Assembly: GCF_023205095.1 (NCBI RefSeq)
Contig: NZ_CP046242.1
Coordinates: 2,097,001 to 2,161,000 of the forward strand
Source: Bizionia sp. M204
GTDB lineage: Bacteria > Bacteroidota > Bacteroidia > Flavobacteriales > Flavobacteriaceae
Direction: 5' to 3'
Length of the DNA: 64,000 bases
This document shows, piece after piece, positions 1 through 8,395 of this stretch; within the stretch, counting starts at the first letter, position 1; every line of letters begins with the position of its first letter. Under the pieces are notes generated by a model, which did not search any database, was not told the origin of the DNA, and worked only from the letters and a program-made list of their open reading frames with translations. Both the position numbers and the translations under genes were made by a program.

Positions 1-552
1 ATTTGGACGACCAACCACTGCAAAACGAGGCAATTCCGTTTCTTCTTCAATTTCTTTTTCTGGCAAGGCGTCCACTAGGGCATCTAGCAAATCGCCAGTT
101 CCACTACCATTTATACTAGCAATGGTAAAGTAATCGCCTAAACCTAATGAATAGAATTCCACAGCGTTTTCTGCGCGCTTGGCATTATCCACTTTATTGA
201 CAACTAAAAAAACAGGTTTGGACACCTTACGAAGCAATTTAGCAACATCTTCATCCATACCTGTTACGCCAGACTCTACATCTACCATAAAAATTATAGC
301 ATCGGCTTCATCAATAGCAATTTCAACTTGCTTATCAATTTCAGCTTCAAAAACATCATCACTTCCTTTTACGTAACCGCCAGTATCTATGACTGAAAAC
401 TCACGGCCATTCCAGTCACTTTTTCCATAATGGCGGTCTCTGGTTACACCACTTGTGGCATCCACAATAGCTTCTCTACGTTGAATTAAACGGTTAAAGA
501 AGGTGGACTTTCCAACATTTGGACGACCAACTATGGCAACTATATTACTCAT
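1..552 (-). CDS. der: Ribosome biogenesis GTPase Der (EngA), 5' part only
   Basis: Double-Era-like GTPase acting in 50S ribosome assembly in the cytoplasm. The visible N-terminal 184 codons hold the first G domain, with P-loop GRPNVGKST at residues 9-17, the DTGGY G3 region, and NKVD as G4. At the window edge a second P-loop begins (FAVVGRPN), which is the tandem-domain hallmark of Der. The start is an ATG at 550-552 with a TATATTTG box about 20 bp upstream. The rest of the gene lies off the left edge. It is on the same strand as era, with one opposite-strand gene between them. Confidence 0.96.
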   Translation of the reverse strand, partial: MSNIVAIVGRPNVGKSTFFNRLIQRREAIVDATSGVTRDRHYGKSDWNGREFSVIDTGGYVKGSDDVFEAEIDKQVEIAIDEADAIIFMVDVESGVTGMDEDVAKLLRKVSKPVFLVVNKVDNAKRAENAVEFYSLGLGDYFTIASINGSGTGDLLDALVDALPEKEIEEETELPRFAVVGRPN

Positions 553-571
553 GTTATTACAAAATTTGGTG

Positions 572-579
572 CAAATATA
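572..579 (-). promoter_or_regulatory. -7 promoter box (TATATTTG) upstream of der
   Basis: Exact match to the Bacteroidota -7 consensus TAnnTTTG on the minus strand, 20 bp before the der ATG. No clear -33 TTTG at the usual distance. Confidence 0.45.
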
Positions 580-682
580 ATGATAAGCTAATGATTTCGT
601 TATATTTAGTGCATGTTTAAAATATGTATTTTAAAAAAAGAAATCGTATTCAGGTAATTAAAAACTTAATAGTCAGACAATA

Positions 683-1180
683 ATGAGTTTACATACAGAT
701 GAAATTGTATTACGTCCACGCTTTAAAAAGGAGCTTCCCCAAAGCAATACCGACGTTATCCAGCTATTTGCTGATGCTAAAAAGCAACAATCTGAATATA
801 TAATTTCCATTATTGACGATCATATTTTTTTAAAACTCCCAAAAAGCAAACAGCATTTTTGGTCGCCGCAACTGCATTTAGAAGTCAATGAGGTAAACCA
901 CGAAACGGCTATGCTCCATGGCTTATTTGGACCCAATCCAACGGTATGGACCATGTTTATGTTTTTTCACTTTATTGTGGGTGGTTTATTTATTGGGTTT
1001 GGCGTTTGGGCCTATTCCAATTGGACGCTGGATAACGAATTTGCCATTCAAATTGGTGTCATGGTTCTCATGGTTATTATCTGGATAGGCATGTATTTTG
1101 CGGGACGTATTGGTCGTGATTCTAGTAAAGACCAAATGCATGAACTCCATGAATTTATGGAAAAAATTATTAACGCATAA
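683..1180 (+). CDS. Two-helix membrane protein, function unknown
   Basis: 165 aa. The first 85 residues are soluble and mixed in charge. Two hydrophobic helices follow at about 92-112 and 122-143, then a short amphipathic acidic/basic tail ending near HELHEFMEKI. There is no signal peptide or lipobox. The protein sits alone between der and era and transcribes against both, so it is not in their operon. I do not recognise a named family. The predicted layout is a cytoplasmic N domain anchored by a helical hairpin. Confidence 0.75.
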   Translation: MSLHTDEIVLRPRFKKELPQSNTDVIQLFADAKKQQSEYIISIIDDHIFLKLPKSKQHFWSPQLHLEVNEVNHETAMLHGLFGPNPTVWTMFMFFHFIVGGLFIGFGVWAYSNWTLDNEFAIQIGVMVLMVIIWIGMYFAGRIGRDSSKDQMHELHEFMEKIINA

Positions 1181-1258
1181 GCTTAATTAGTGTCAAATAA
1201 AAACCAAATTCAAGCAAACTGACCCATGCTCACCACAGACTCAAAATGCATAATTCAA

Positions 1259-2141
1259 CTATTGATTATAGCCAAAACGCTTTAATTGACGTTGATTACT
1301 TCGCCAATTTTTATTCACTTTAACATACAATTCCAAGTGAACTTGTTTACCGAAAAACTTTTCCAAATCTTTTCTTGCTTCCACACCTACGCGCTTTAAA
1401 GCCGAACCTTTATGGCCAATAATAATGCCTTTTTGGGTTTCACGCTCTACCATAATAACGGAACGCATACGGATAATGTCATCTTCTTCAAAAAACTCTT
1501 CGGTATCAATTTCTACCGCATAAGGAATTTCTTTTTTGTAATGCATTAATATTTTCTCGCGAATAATCTCATTTACAAAAAACCGCTCTGGTTTATCGGT
1601 TAATTGATCTTTTGGATAAAAAGGTGGTGATTCTGGAAGTAATTCAATAATTCTATCAAATACTTCGCGAACGCCAAAACCTTCTAAAGCAGAAACGGCC
1701 ATAATCTCGGCATTTGGCACTTTTAGCGGCCCACAATTGAACTTGCGCTTCTAATTGATCTTGATCTGATTTATCAATTTTATTTAAGAGTAATAAAACC
1801 GGAATTGTTGAATTGGTTATGCGGTTGAAAAACGCCTCGTCTTTCAGTTCCTTTTCGCCTATTTCAACCATATAAATCAAAACGTCCGCATCGTCAAAAG
1901 CCGATTTTACAAAATCCATCATGGATTCCTGCATTTCGTAAGCAGGCTTGATTATTCCTGGTGTATCAGATAAGACCATCTGAAAATCATCACCATTAAC
2001 AATACCCAAAATCCGATGACGCGTGGTTTGTGCCTTGGAGGTTATAATGGATAGTTTTTCGCCAATAAAGGCATTCATTAATGTAGACTTCCCAACATTT
2101 GGGTTTCCAATAATATTTACAAATCCAGCTTTATGATTCAT
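1259..2141 (-). pseudogene. era: GTPase Era, interrupted by a one-base frameshift
   Basis: Era binds 16S rRNA and GTP during 30S maturation. The first frame, from the ATG at 2139-2141, gives the G domain (GNPNVGKST, DTPG, NKID). The second frame continues with VPNAEIM, SALEGFGV and a C-terminal KH domain ending KRFGYNQ at 1259. The two frames join at a run of four T on the plus strand (1721-1724, AAAA in the mRNA). Removing one A restores AAKVPNAEIM and a 293-residue protein, the usual Era length. Everything else is intact and well conserved. Era is normally essential, so a consensus error is likely; a real lesion or recoding cannot be excluded. Confidence 0.9.
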
Positions 2142-2162
2142 GTGCGTGCGGTTTTATAGTGG

Positions 2163-2170
2163 CAAAGTTA
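2163..2170 (-). promoter_or_regulatory. -7 promoter box (TAACTTTG) upstream of era
   Basis: Matches TAnnTTTG on the minus strand 22 bp before the era ATG, overlapping the 3' end of the TrmH-family gene. It could give era its own start site. No -33 element is evident. Confidence 0.4.
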
Positions 2171-2626
2171 CGACCTTGGTTTATTTATTCCCCTATCATA
2201 CATAACAATACTTCCAGCCACGGATACGTTAAGGCTTAATTCCGACTTGAATTTAACTAAAAAATGGCTCTTTTCAATAGCTTGATTGGATAAACCATGA
2301 TCTTCCGCACCCAATAAATAGACACAGCGTCTGGGATGGTGAAAGGTTTCTAAACTTTCGGCTTCATCGGTTAATTCCACACCAACAATTCGGGCGCCTT
2401 TAGGTAGGTTTTTTAAAAAATCATCAAAAGTTTCATAATGAAAATACGGCATGGCTTTTACAGCATTATGCGTATCGCAAGCTTGTTTGGCATAGCGATT
2501 TCCAATAGTAAATATAAAACTAGCACCTAAATTTTGAGCCGAACGCCAAAGTACACCCAAATTTTCTGGTGTTTTACCATTTTGAATCCCGATACCGAAA
2601 AACTCATTTTCAAAGTTATTGCTCAT
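2168..2626 (-). CDS. TrmH/SpoU-family RNA 2'-O-methyltransferase
   Basis: 152 aa, about the size of a bare SPOUT domain. The N-terminal part has the family signature GIGIQNGKTPENLGVLWRSA, matching the N..G...R motif 1. The middle has a YLLGAEDHGLS motif 2 and the end has LNVSVAGSIVMYDR, the motif 3 that forms the knotted SAM site. Substrate is probably a 2'-OH in tRNA or rRNA; I cannot tell which. It lies 26 bp upstream of era on the same strand and may be co-transcribed. Confidence 0.88.
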   Translation of the reverse strand: MSNNFENEFFGIGIQNGKTPENLGVLWRSAQNLGASFIFTIGNRYAKQACDTHNAVKAMPYFHYETFDDFLKNLPKGARIVGVELTDEAESLETFHHPRRCVYLLGAEDHGLSNQAIEKSHFLVKFKSELSLNVSVAGSIVMYDRGINKPRS

Positions 2627-2681
2627 GGCTGCAATTTACTAAAAATTGAAAAAATGGAAATATAAATATGTAGAAATGGAT

Positions 2682-2689
2682 TAGATTTG
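2682..2689 (+). promoter_or_regulatory. -7 promoter box (TAGATTTG)
   Basis: Matches TAnnTTTG, 73 bp before the chosen ATG at 2763 of the DUF922-like gene, and 16 bp before an alternative upstream ATG at 2706. Confidence 0.35.
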
Positions 2690-2762
2690 CGAACATATTT
2701 AAAAGTTGGATCTGGTTGACTACCTAGATCCAATAATTGCTAACAAGTTGACAAGAAGACGC

Positions 2763-3350
2763 ATGAAAAGGGCATTATTAGGATTAATTATAGTGTGTAG
2801 TATTATAAATAAAACATTTGGACAAAACCTACAAGAGAGACAAAAAAGATGGAGTGCAGAACATCCGTTAGCCGTTGACGATTTTAAAATAAAAATTAGC
2901 GATGAGAATAACGAGGCTGTTTATAGTCAATTTATGATACATCATGCCATTGGTGGTTTTGATTTTATGCAGCGGAATTTGAACCAAAAAATAGAAAATA
3001 TTTTCCTTGGAAACGCCTCGTGGATTGATACGACAAAGGTTGGCGAAATTGATAAGCAAATAGAATTTCAACAATTGCAATTTGACTTGGCAGAAATTCA
3101 CGCAAGAAAATTTAGAAAGCGCGCATTAGAGAATAAGAAAAAAATTGCTAAAGGTTTTGATATTATAAAGCAAATTAACAATGATATTTTGAGTGAATTT
3201 TCAGAAAGCCGTTTGGAATTAGTAAAGGAAACTGAAAGTGGCAGAAATAATGAAATAATTGAAGAATGGAAAGCGAAAACTGCTGCTGAACTAAAAGAGT
3301 TGAACGATTTTAGATACGAGAATAAAAAGAAAATTAAACTGGATAAATAA
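2763..3350 (+). CDS. Secreted DUF922-like protein lacking the zinc motif
   Basis: 195 aa from the ATG at 2763, chosen because the protein then begins with a signal peptide (MKRALLGLIIVCSI...TFGQ). An ATG at 2706 would add 19 non-signal residues. The mature protein has a tryptophan near the start of the domain, an F-X-SW pattern (residues ~84-88), then FQQLQFDLAEIHARKFRKRA. The last part strongly resembles the core of DUF922 putative Zn-proteases, where the usual form is L..HEQ.HFDI.EI.AR..R. Here both histidines and the glutamate of the HE..H core are replaced (QQLQF). The C-terminal ~70 residues are a charged coiled coil. The family link is by eye, so moderate. Confidence 0.6.
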   Translation: MKRALLGLIIVCSIINKTFGQNLQERQKRWSAEHPLAVDDFKIKISDENNEAVYSQFMIHHAIGGFDFMQRNLNQKIENIFLGNASWIDTTKVGEIDKQIEFQQLQFDLAEIHARKFRKRALENKKKIAKGFDIIKQINNDILSEFSESRLELVKETESGRNNEIIEEWKAKTAAELKELNDFRYENKKKIKLDK

Positions 3351-3397
3351 TACCCGTTAATCAAAAAATACGGCCGCGTAAGTACGTAACATCTACC

Positions 3398-3916
3398 ATG
3401 AGTCTATTCACAGAAATACTAACCAAACGCTTACGACTCCGAAAGCTAACACATTCCGATTGGGAAGCTATTTCCTTTTTACGTTCGGATCCAGATGTCA
3501 ATAAATTTGTAAAAAGAGCACCTGCGGAAACCCAAGAGAAAGCCCTAGCGTTTATAGCTAAAATTTGCCAAGCTATTGAAACAAATAGCTCTTTATATTG
3601 GGTGATTACAGAACAAGGCCATAACCAAATGATAGGCAGCATTTGTTTATGGAATTTTTCAGAAGACAGAAAAAAAGCAGAAGTGGGTTACGATTTACAC
3701 CCAAACTCCCAAGGCAAAGGCATTATGAATGAAGCGCTAAAAGCCATTATTAATTTTGGGTTTAATTCTATAAACTTGAAATCTATTGAAGCCTACACAC
3801 AGAAAAACAATACCGCTTCCATTAATTTATTAGAATGCCATGGTTTTAAACTAGTCGTTGGTAAACAAGATGCAGATAATTTAAAAAATGCTATTTATGC
3901 GTTAAGGCAACCGTAA
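3398..3916 (+). CDS. GNAT-family N-acetyltransferase (RimJ/RimL type)
   Basis: 172 aa. Opens with the RimJ/RimL pattern TKRLRLRKLTHSDWEAI and carries the acetyl-CoA pyrophosphate loop QGKGIM after EVGYDLHPNS, followed by the NTASINLLECHGFK motif B region. It would transfer acetyl from acetyl-CoA to an N-terminal or small-molecule amine; the substrate is unknown. It is convergent with the lipoprotein at 3945, and no terminator is visible in the 28 bp between them. Confidence 0.88.
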   Translation: MSLFTEILTKRLRLRKLTHSDWEAISFLRSDPDVNKFVKRAPAETQEKALAFIAKICQAIETNSSLYWVITEQGHNQMIGSICLWNFSEDRKKAEVGYDLHPNSQGKGIMNEALKAIINFGFNSINLKSIEAYTQKNNTASINLLECHGFKLVVGKQDADNLKNAIYALRQP

Positions 3917-3944
3917 CCAGTAGGTTAAATTTAGATTTACGTTT

Positions 3945-4595
3945 TTACTGCACATTATAGCTATCCAAACGACGCTCAACCGTATGATGGGATGTACTGA
4001 CAAAGGACGTTGTATCATAAATAAGTCCGATTCCATCCGCATAATAATAACGGTCTAAACCCGGAAATTGTTCACCTTCTGGTGATTTGGCATAACGCTC
4101 TGAATAGTTGCAAGTGAATGCACCAGCTTCAACTGTCATTTGCGCTTCATTTGCAGTTAAGGTTTCAAAAATAGTTCCCCAAGATTGAATGGTAATGGTT
4201 CGTTCACTTAAATCGGAATGTGTAAATTTTATGCTGCCATCATCGTAAATTAAATTTCCCAAGGAATCTCTTACAAGCTCAAAATACTCGCCATTGGAGC
4301 TTAAAAGTGGTGCATCACTAGCATTACCAGTTGTTAATCGTCTAAACTTAAAATAGGTATGACCATTAATTACCTCTGTACCAACAATACTTATAGAATC
4401 TACAACGCCTGTATCATCATAGGTTTCTGTGCTTGGATTTCGTTGATAGCTTTTATAAACCCATGCATTACCAACTTGCAAACCATAAAATCCAGGATCG
4501 CTAATTCCATTGGCTGGTTGCGTTCCACTATCATCATCAGAGGAACATGAAAAAGCACATACTAAAAGAAGAATAAACAACAAATTACGTATCAT
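3945..4595 (-). CDS. Hypothetical lipoprotein
   Basis: 216 aa with a clear lipoprotein signal peptide: MIRNLLFILLLVCAFSCSSDDDSG, where the lipidated Cys is followed by Ser-Ser and acidic residues. A low-complexity linker precedes a beta-rich domain starting GLQVGNAWVYKSY, a pattern common in Bacteroidota surface lipoproteins of unknown role. There is no catalytic motif. The C-terminal region (YYYADGIGLIYDT) resembles repeat-like beta strands. Isolated gene. Confidence 0.75.
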   Translation of the reverse strand: MIRNLLFILLLVCAFSCSSDDDSGTQPANGISDPGFYGLQVGNAWVYKSYQRNPSTETYDDTGVVDSISIVGTEVINGHTYFKFRRLTTGNASDAPLLSSNGEYFELVRDSLGNLIYDDGSIKFTHSDLSERTITIQSWGTIFETLTANEAQMTVEAGAFTCNYSERYAKSPEGEQFPGLDRYYYADGIGLIYDTTSFVSTSHHTVERRLDSYNVQ

Positions 4596-4904
4596 ATTTT
4601 AAAAAATTAAGGTGATTAAAAAACGTAATTGTGTTTCGAATAAATAGTTAGTTGGCTGGTTCTGTATAGTGTAACGGCCTTTATTTTAGTTTATTGTTTT
4701 GTGGTTTTTTTATTTAGATATGAGACTTCTAATTCATTGCGTTGTTTAGTAAAATATACATAGAACTACTTATTGCTGTTTTGAAAAAATATGACGAACT
4801 TCGTTCCTGTCTGCCAAAAGGCAGGATACTTATAATATAAATCATTGAAATGGATTCATATTATAACGTAGTGTATAATTTACAAAAAACAGAACAAATA
4901 ATAA
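4596..4904. other. 309 bp intergenic region with a small hairpin
   Basis: AT-rich, with no ORF of note. It holds a hairpin formed by ctgcc/ggcag with loop aaaa near 4812-4825, the near-palindrome acgaacttcgtt at 4794-4805 (also present at 62792-62803), and a string ataacgtagtgtataattt just before the next gene. No RNA gene recognised. Confidence 0.5.
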
Positions 4905-5585
4905 ATGATAGAGATAAATGGTTACTTATTAAATATTGAATTAATTTCAATGATTATAACTCCTTTGATATCATTAATAGCAGTTATAATTTACGCCAAA
5001 GCACTAAAAAACTCAACGGAACAAAATAAAATAATTTTAAGTCAAAATATCAAGGCTAATTTTGAAAAGGAAATACATAACCTATTTAACGAAGGAAATG
5101 AAAAGAGTGGGCTTGAAAACGAGAATGACGCTTTCAAAATTTTAAATATTTTCGAAGGCATATTCCCTTTGATAAGAAACCTTACAAATGATGAAGAATT
5201 CGAATCAGATAGAGTTAAAAAAACAATATTAAATGAAGAGAAATTAATCTTAAAAAGATATAACAAAAATCTTTTTAAGATAAGAAGTGTCGTTTATGAA
5301 AACTCAAAATCAGCCGAATATTATAAAAATTTAGAAATCTTCCTAAACAATATAGAATCTTCACAAATGATTAAAGAAGATAAATATTCTATAAAAAATC
5401 AATTAAGAAGAAATGTTTTAAAAGAAACTTTAGAATATTATAAAAGTCATTTAAAGACAACTCATTTAACTGAAATGCTTATCCCTTTATATGAACAAAA
5501 ATATAATGAAATTAAATGGATTAAATTAAACAAGTCGCATTTATTTAATTCTATTGAAAAAATTATTGATAATTTGGAAAAATAA
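4905..5585 (+). CDS. Orphan membrane-anchored protein, low GC
   Basis: 226 aa. One N-terminal transmembrane helix (about residues 10-32), then a highly charged, Lys/Glu/Asn-rich helical cytoplasmic part with no recognised motif. Codon use is markedly AT-richer than in the neighbours. The gene is isolated, with structured non-coding DNA on both sides. I do not recognise a family. The anchor-plus-helical-domain layout occurs in many accessory genes of Flavobacteriaceae. Transfer is plausible but not shown. Confidence 0.6.
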   Translation: MIEINGYLLNIELISMIITPLISLIAVIIYAKALKNSTEQNKIILSQNIKANFEKEIHNLFNEGNEKSGLENENDAFKILNIFEGIFPLIRNLTNDEEFESDRVKKTILNEEKLILKRYNKNLFKIRSVVYENSKSAEYYKNLEIFLNNIESSQMIKEDKYSIKNQLRRNVLKETLEYYKSHLKTTHLTEMLIPLYEQKYNEIKWIKLNKSHLFNSIEKIIDNLEK

Positions 5586-5660
5586 AAAACTACACACAAC
5601 ACCAGCTATAGTTCATTGTTTCTGACTTTCCTCTCGGAAGTCCTCGCAAATCTGCTATTC

Positions 5661-5730
5661 TTCGGTTTACGGTGGAAAATCCTCGCGGATTTTCACGCAA
5701 CAAAACCGTAGCTAAATCCGTAAACGACAA
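5661..5730. repeat. Nested inverted-repeat element
   Basis: Outer arms gtttacgg (5665-5672) and ccgtaaac (5718-5725) enclose an inner imperfect palindrome, gtggaaaatcc (5672-5682) with ggattttcac (5687-5696). The transcript would fold into a long hairpin. It lies between the 3' end of the orphan gene at 4905 and the 3' end of mpl. It looks like a dispersed intergenic repeat (REP-like), but only one copy is in the window. Confidence 0.5.
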
Positions 5731-5737
5731 CCCAAAA

Positions 5738-7093
5738 CTACCTCAACAACCCCTTAACCGCATCAAAATCCAATCCGCCATAATTTCCAGAACTCATGAG
5801 CAACAAGGCTTTGTTATTAAAATCTTGAGAAAACAAGAAGGTTTTAAATTCTTCGGAATTGGTATAAATAATTAAATCGTTACGTTCAAACGCATGGGCA
5901 ATTTGTTCATGAGAAACAGCATCTAGTTTCTTAATTTCAACCGCATCTGGCGAATAGAAAACAACAGCCACATCAGCAGCATCTAAAGCACCTTTGTATT
6001 CCTTTAAGAATTCGGCATTCAAACTACTATAGGTATGCAATTCCAAACAGGCAATTAGTGTTTTGTCTTCGTATTGGGCTTTTACCGCTTGGGTAGTAGC
6101 AGACACTTTACTGGGCGAATGTGCAAAATCTTTATAGGCAACGCTGGTTTTACTTTCGGCAATTTTTTCTAATCGCTTGCTAGCGCCTTTAAAGGTGGCA
6201 ATGGCTTCGTAGAAATCATCTTCGTCAATACCCATGTGCTGGCAAATCCACTTGGCGCCCGCTAAATTATTCAGATTGTGTTTACCGAAAATTTCAATGG
6301 GCAACGGTCCTTCAGGGGTTTCTAAAAGCGTTTCACCATGTTCAACCGTATATTCTGGTGTGTTATACGGTAATTTACGAATGGTGTTTTCAGACGCTTC
6401 TACAACGCTCGCGACTTCAGCATCTTCGGAATTGTAAGTTATACTGCCACCATTAACAATACTATCTACAAATATTTTAAACTGTTCTACATAATTGCCA
6501 TAGGTTGGAAACACATTAATATGGTCCCAAGCAATACCACTCAACAACGCAATATTGGGTTTGTATAAATGAAATTTTGGTCGCCTATCAATAGGTGAGC
6601 TTAAATATTCATCGCCTTCCAAAACTATAAAATCATTGTCCTCGGTGAGTTTCACCATGACATCAAAACCTTCTAATTGTGCACCAACCATATAATCCAC
6701 ATCCCGATCATGGTAGTGCATAACGTGTAAAATCATAGAGGTTATTGTGGTTTTCCCATGACTTCCGCCAATTACCACACGGGTTTTATTTTTAGATTGT
6801 TCGTACAGAAATTCCGGATAACTATATATTTTTAAACCGAGTTCTTGCGCCTTTAGCAATTCCGGATTATCAGATTTGGCGTGCATCCCTAAAACAATAG
6901 CATCCAAACTGGAACTAATTTTTTCTGGAAACCACCCAAATGATTCTGGCAATAAACCTTTGGTTTCCAAACGGGATTTAGACGGATTGAAAATAGTATC
7001 ATCACTACCAGTTACCTGATATCCTTTATTGTGTAAAGCAATGGCAAGATTGTGCATAGCAGCTCCACCAATGGCTATAAAATGTACGTTCAT
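5738..7093 (-). CDS. mpl: UDP-MurNAc:L-Ala-gamma-D-Glu-meso-DAP ligase
   Basis: 451 aa, full length for Mpl, which reattaches the recycled tripeptide L-Ala-D-Glu-mDAP to UDP-MurNAc in the cytoplasm. Visible features: N-terminal Rossmann-type FIAIGGAAMHNLAIAL, the Mur-ligase ATP loop GGSHGKTT (about residue 109), LEGDEY, the GKHNLNN motif and a C-terminal KDFAHSP region with the substrate-binding DF.H.P. The presence of Mpl implies murein recycling with DAP-type peptidoglycan. Monocistronic; start ATG at 7091-7093. Confidence 0.93.
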   Translation of the reverse strand: MNVHFIAIGGAAMHNLAIALHNKGYQVTGSDDTIFNPSKSRLETKGLLPESFGWFPEKISSSLDAIVLGMHAKSDNPELLKAQELGLKIYSYPEFLYEQSKNKTRVVIGGSHGKTTITSMILHVMHYHDRDVDYMVGAQLEGFDVMVKLTEDNDFIVLEGDEYLSSPIDRRPKFHLYKPNIALLSGIAWDHINVFPTYGNYVEQFKIFVDSIVNGGSITYNSEDAEVASVVEASENTIRKLPYNTPEYTVEHGETLLETPEGPLPIEIFGKHNLNNLAGAKWICQHMGIDEDDFYEAIATFKGASKRLEKIAESKTSVAYKDFAHSPSKVSATTQAVKAQYEDKTLIACLELHTYSSLNAEFLKEYKGALDAADVAVVFYSPDAVEIKKLDAVSHEQIAHAFERNDLIIYTNSEEFKTFLFSQDFNNKALLLMSSGNYGGLDFDAVKGLLR

Positions 7094-7113
7094 AATTAAA
7101 TTTTGTAGAATTC

Positions 7114-7121
7114 AAATATAC
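7114..7121 (-). promoter_or_regulatory. -7 promoter box (TATATTTG) upstream of mpl
   Basis: Exact TAnnTTTG match on the minus strand, 20 bp before the mpl ATG. Confidence 0.45.
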
Positions 7122-7170
7122 ACATTGCAAATGGAAGTAGAAATGTGAACACCGGTAAATTATTAAGTTT

Positions 7171-8124
7171 CTAAAGGTTTAAAATAGCCGCTTTTTCAAC
7201 CGAAAAAACATCAATTTCAGGCAATTCGGCCAAAGCTAAATTTATATGTTTGAGCGCCTCTTTTTTATGATTCTGATGTTTGTAAATCTGCGCCAATCGG
7301 TAATTTGCCCAAGCTTTTGGCACACCATCTTCCACGGAATAATTCTCGATATAGGTTTTCAGGCAATTTTCACCTTTTTCCAACTGCAAATTATACTCGG
7401 CGGCTACTTTTCCTATTTGGTAATGAACGGCATTGCGTTCGTGCTTTTTTTGCGAGGCTTCAATAGTCGCAATTGCTTTTTCCGGTTGCTGTTGCTTTTC
7501 ATAAAAGCTAGATAATTTATCAAAACAAGTAATAGAACCACCAGTGGTAATGGCGCGTTTATAATAGGTTTCGGCTAGTTCGGGTTCGTCATCATACTCA
7601 TAAATATAGCCTTTAGCCAAATACCCATCCACTTTAGAAAGTGCTTCTAACTCATTGGCGTACTTCAAGGATTTCTTAACGCTTCCGCCAACAATACCTG
7701 GTAGTTGCATATACAATTCCACCAAAGCCCAACGCGTATTAATATGCTTGCTATCCAATTCGGCCGCCTTTAAAAACGCATCTTCTATGTCGTCGATTAA
7801 CATGAAAGCGCTTACTTTATTGACTTCCAGCGCTTTCATTCCCATAGCACCACCATATTTATAATGGAAATTGGCTTTATTAGGGTCCATAACAACCAAG
7901 GTTTCATATTGACTAATAGCGGCATCCCATTTGGCTTGATATCCATAAGCATCGCCTAATAATTCCACAGCTCGTTGGTTGGTTGGATTGGCATTTACAT
8001 ACGGTTTCACTAGAGTTTCGGCTTGCTTATAATATTTCTGTTCCAGCAATAACGCCACATCATCCAAGGTCTGCTGGGCCATAGTAAAAACGGGAAATAA
8101 GAAACATAAAAGCAGCTTTTTCAT
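7171..8124 (-). CDS. Periplasmic TPR-repeat protein
   Basis: 317 aa from the ATG at 8122-8124, preferred over an in-frame ATG 15 bp upstream because it starts exactly at the signal peptide MKKLLLCFLFPVFTMAQ. The mature part is built of tetratricopeptide-like helical hairpins (for example AVELLGDAYGYQAKWDAAISQYETL, LAETYYKRAITTGG, ANYRLAQIYKHQNHKKEALKHI). TPRs bind partner proteins; no partner is apparent. It is divergent from the alpha-2-macroglobulin gene across 271 bp. Confidence 0.82.
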   Translation of the reverse strand: MKKLLLCFLFPVFTMAQQTLDDVALLLEQKYYKQAETLVKPYVNANPTNQRAVELLGDAYGYQAKWDAAISQYETLVVMDPNKANFHYKYGGAMGMKALEVNKVSAFMLIDDIEDAFLKAAELDSKHINTRWALVELYMQLPGIVGGSVKKSLKYANELEALSKVDGYLAKGYIYEYDDEPELAETYYKRAITTGGSITCFDKLSSFYEKQQQPEKAIATIEASQKKHERNAVHYQIGKVAAEYNLQLEKGENCLKTYIENYSVEDGVPKAWANYRLAQIYKHQNHKKEALKHINLALAELPEIDVFSVEKAAILNL

Positions 8125-8395
8125 ATTAAAGTCATCCATTATTCAAAGATAACTATTCAAAATGATATTTAGTATTGATCGTTTTAACTTCTACCCTCAA
8201 GGAAGTTGAAGAAATTTCCCTTACTCAAAATAGCGTCTCACGAATTCAAAGCATGCGTTTACCCAAATTCCTTTTTTTGGAACAACTTTTGAATGTATTA
8301 TTGAAAGAATAAAACATTCTGAAACAGCATAGACGAAAACATGGAAATCGATTTTGAAATGCTTATTTTTAAAGAATTGTTATAAGAACAAACAC

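Noticed and set aside
1656-2141. Era half-protein as a separate gene
   Set aside because: The two halves join in one motif run with a one-base offset, so they are one gene.
4860-5610. Possible integron-type gene cassette with attC-like ends around the orphan gene
   Set aside because: The flanking strings do not form a convincing attC pair and no integrase is present. Kept only as a repeat-flanked orphan.
5672-5875. Small ORF over the repeat and mpl 3' end
   Set aside because: It runs through the inverted repeat and antisense to mpl, with no protein-like features.
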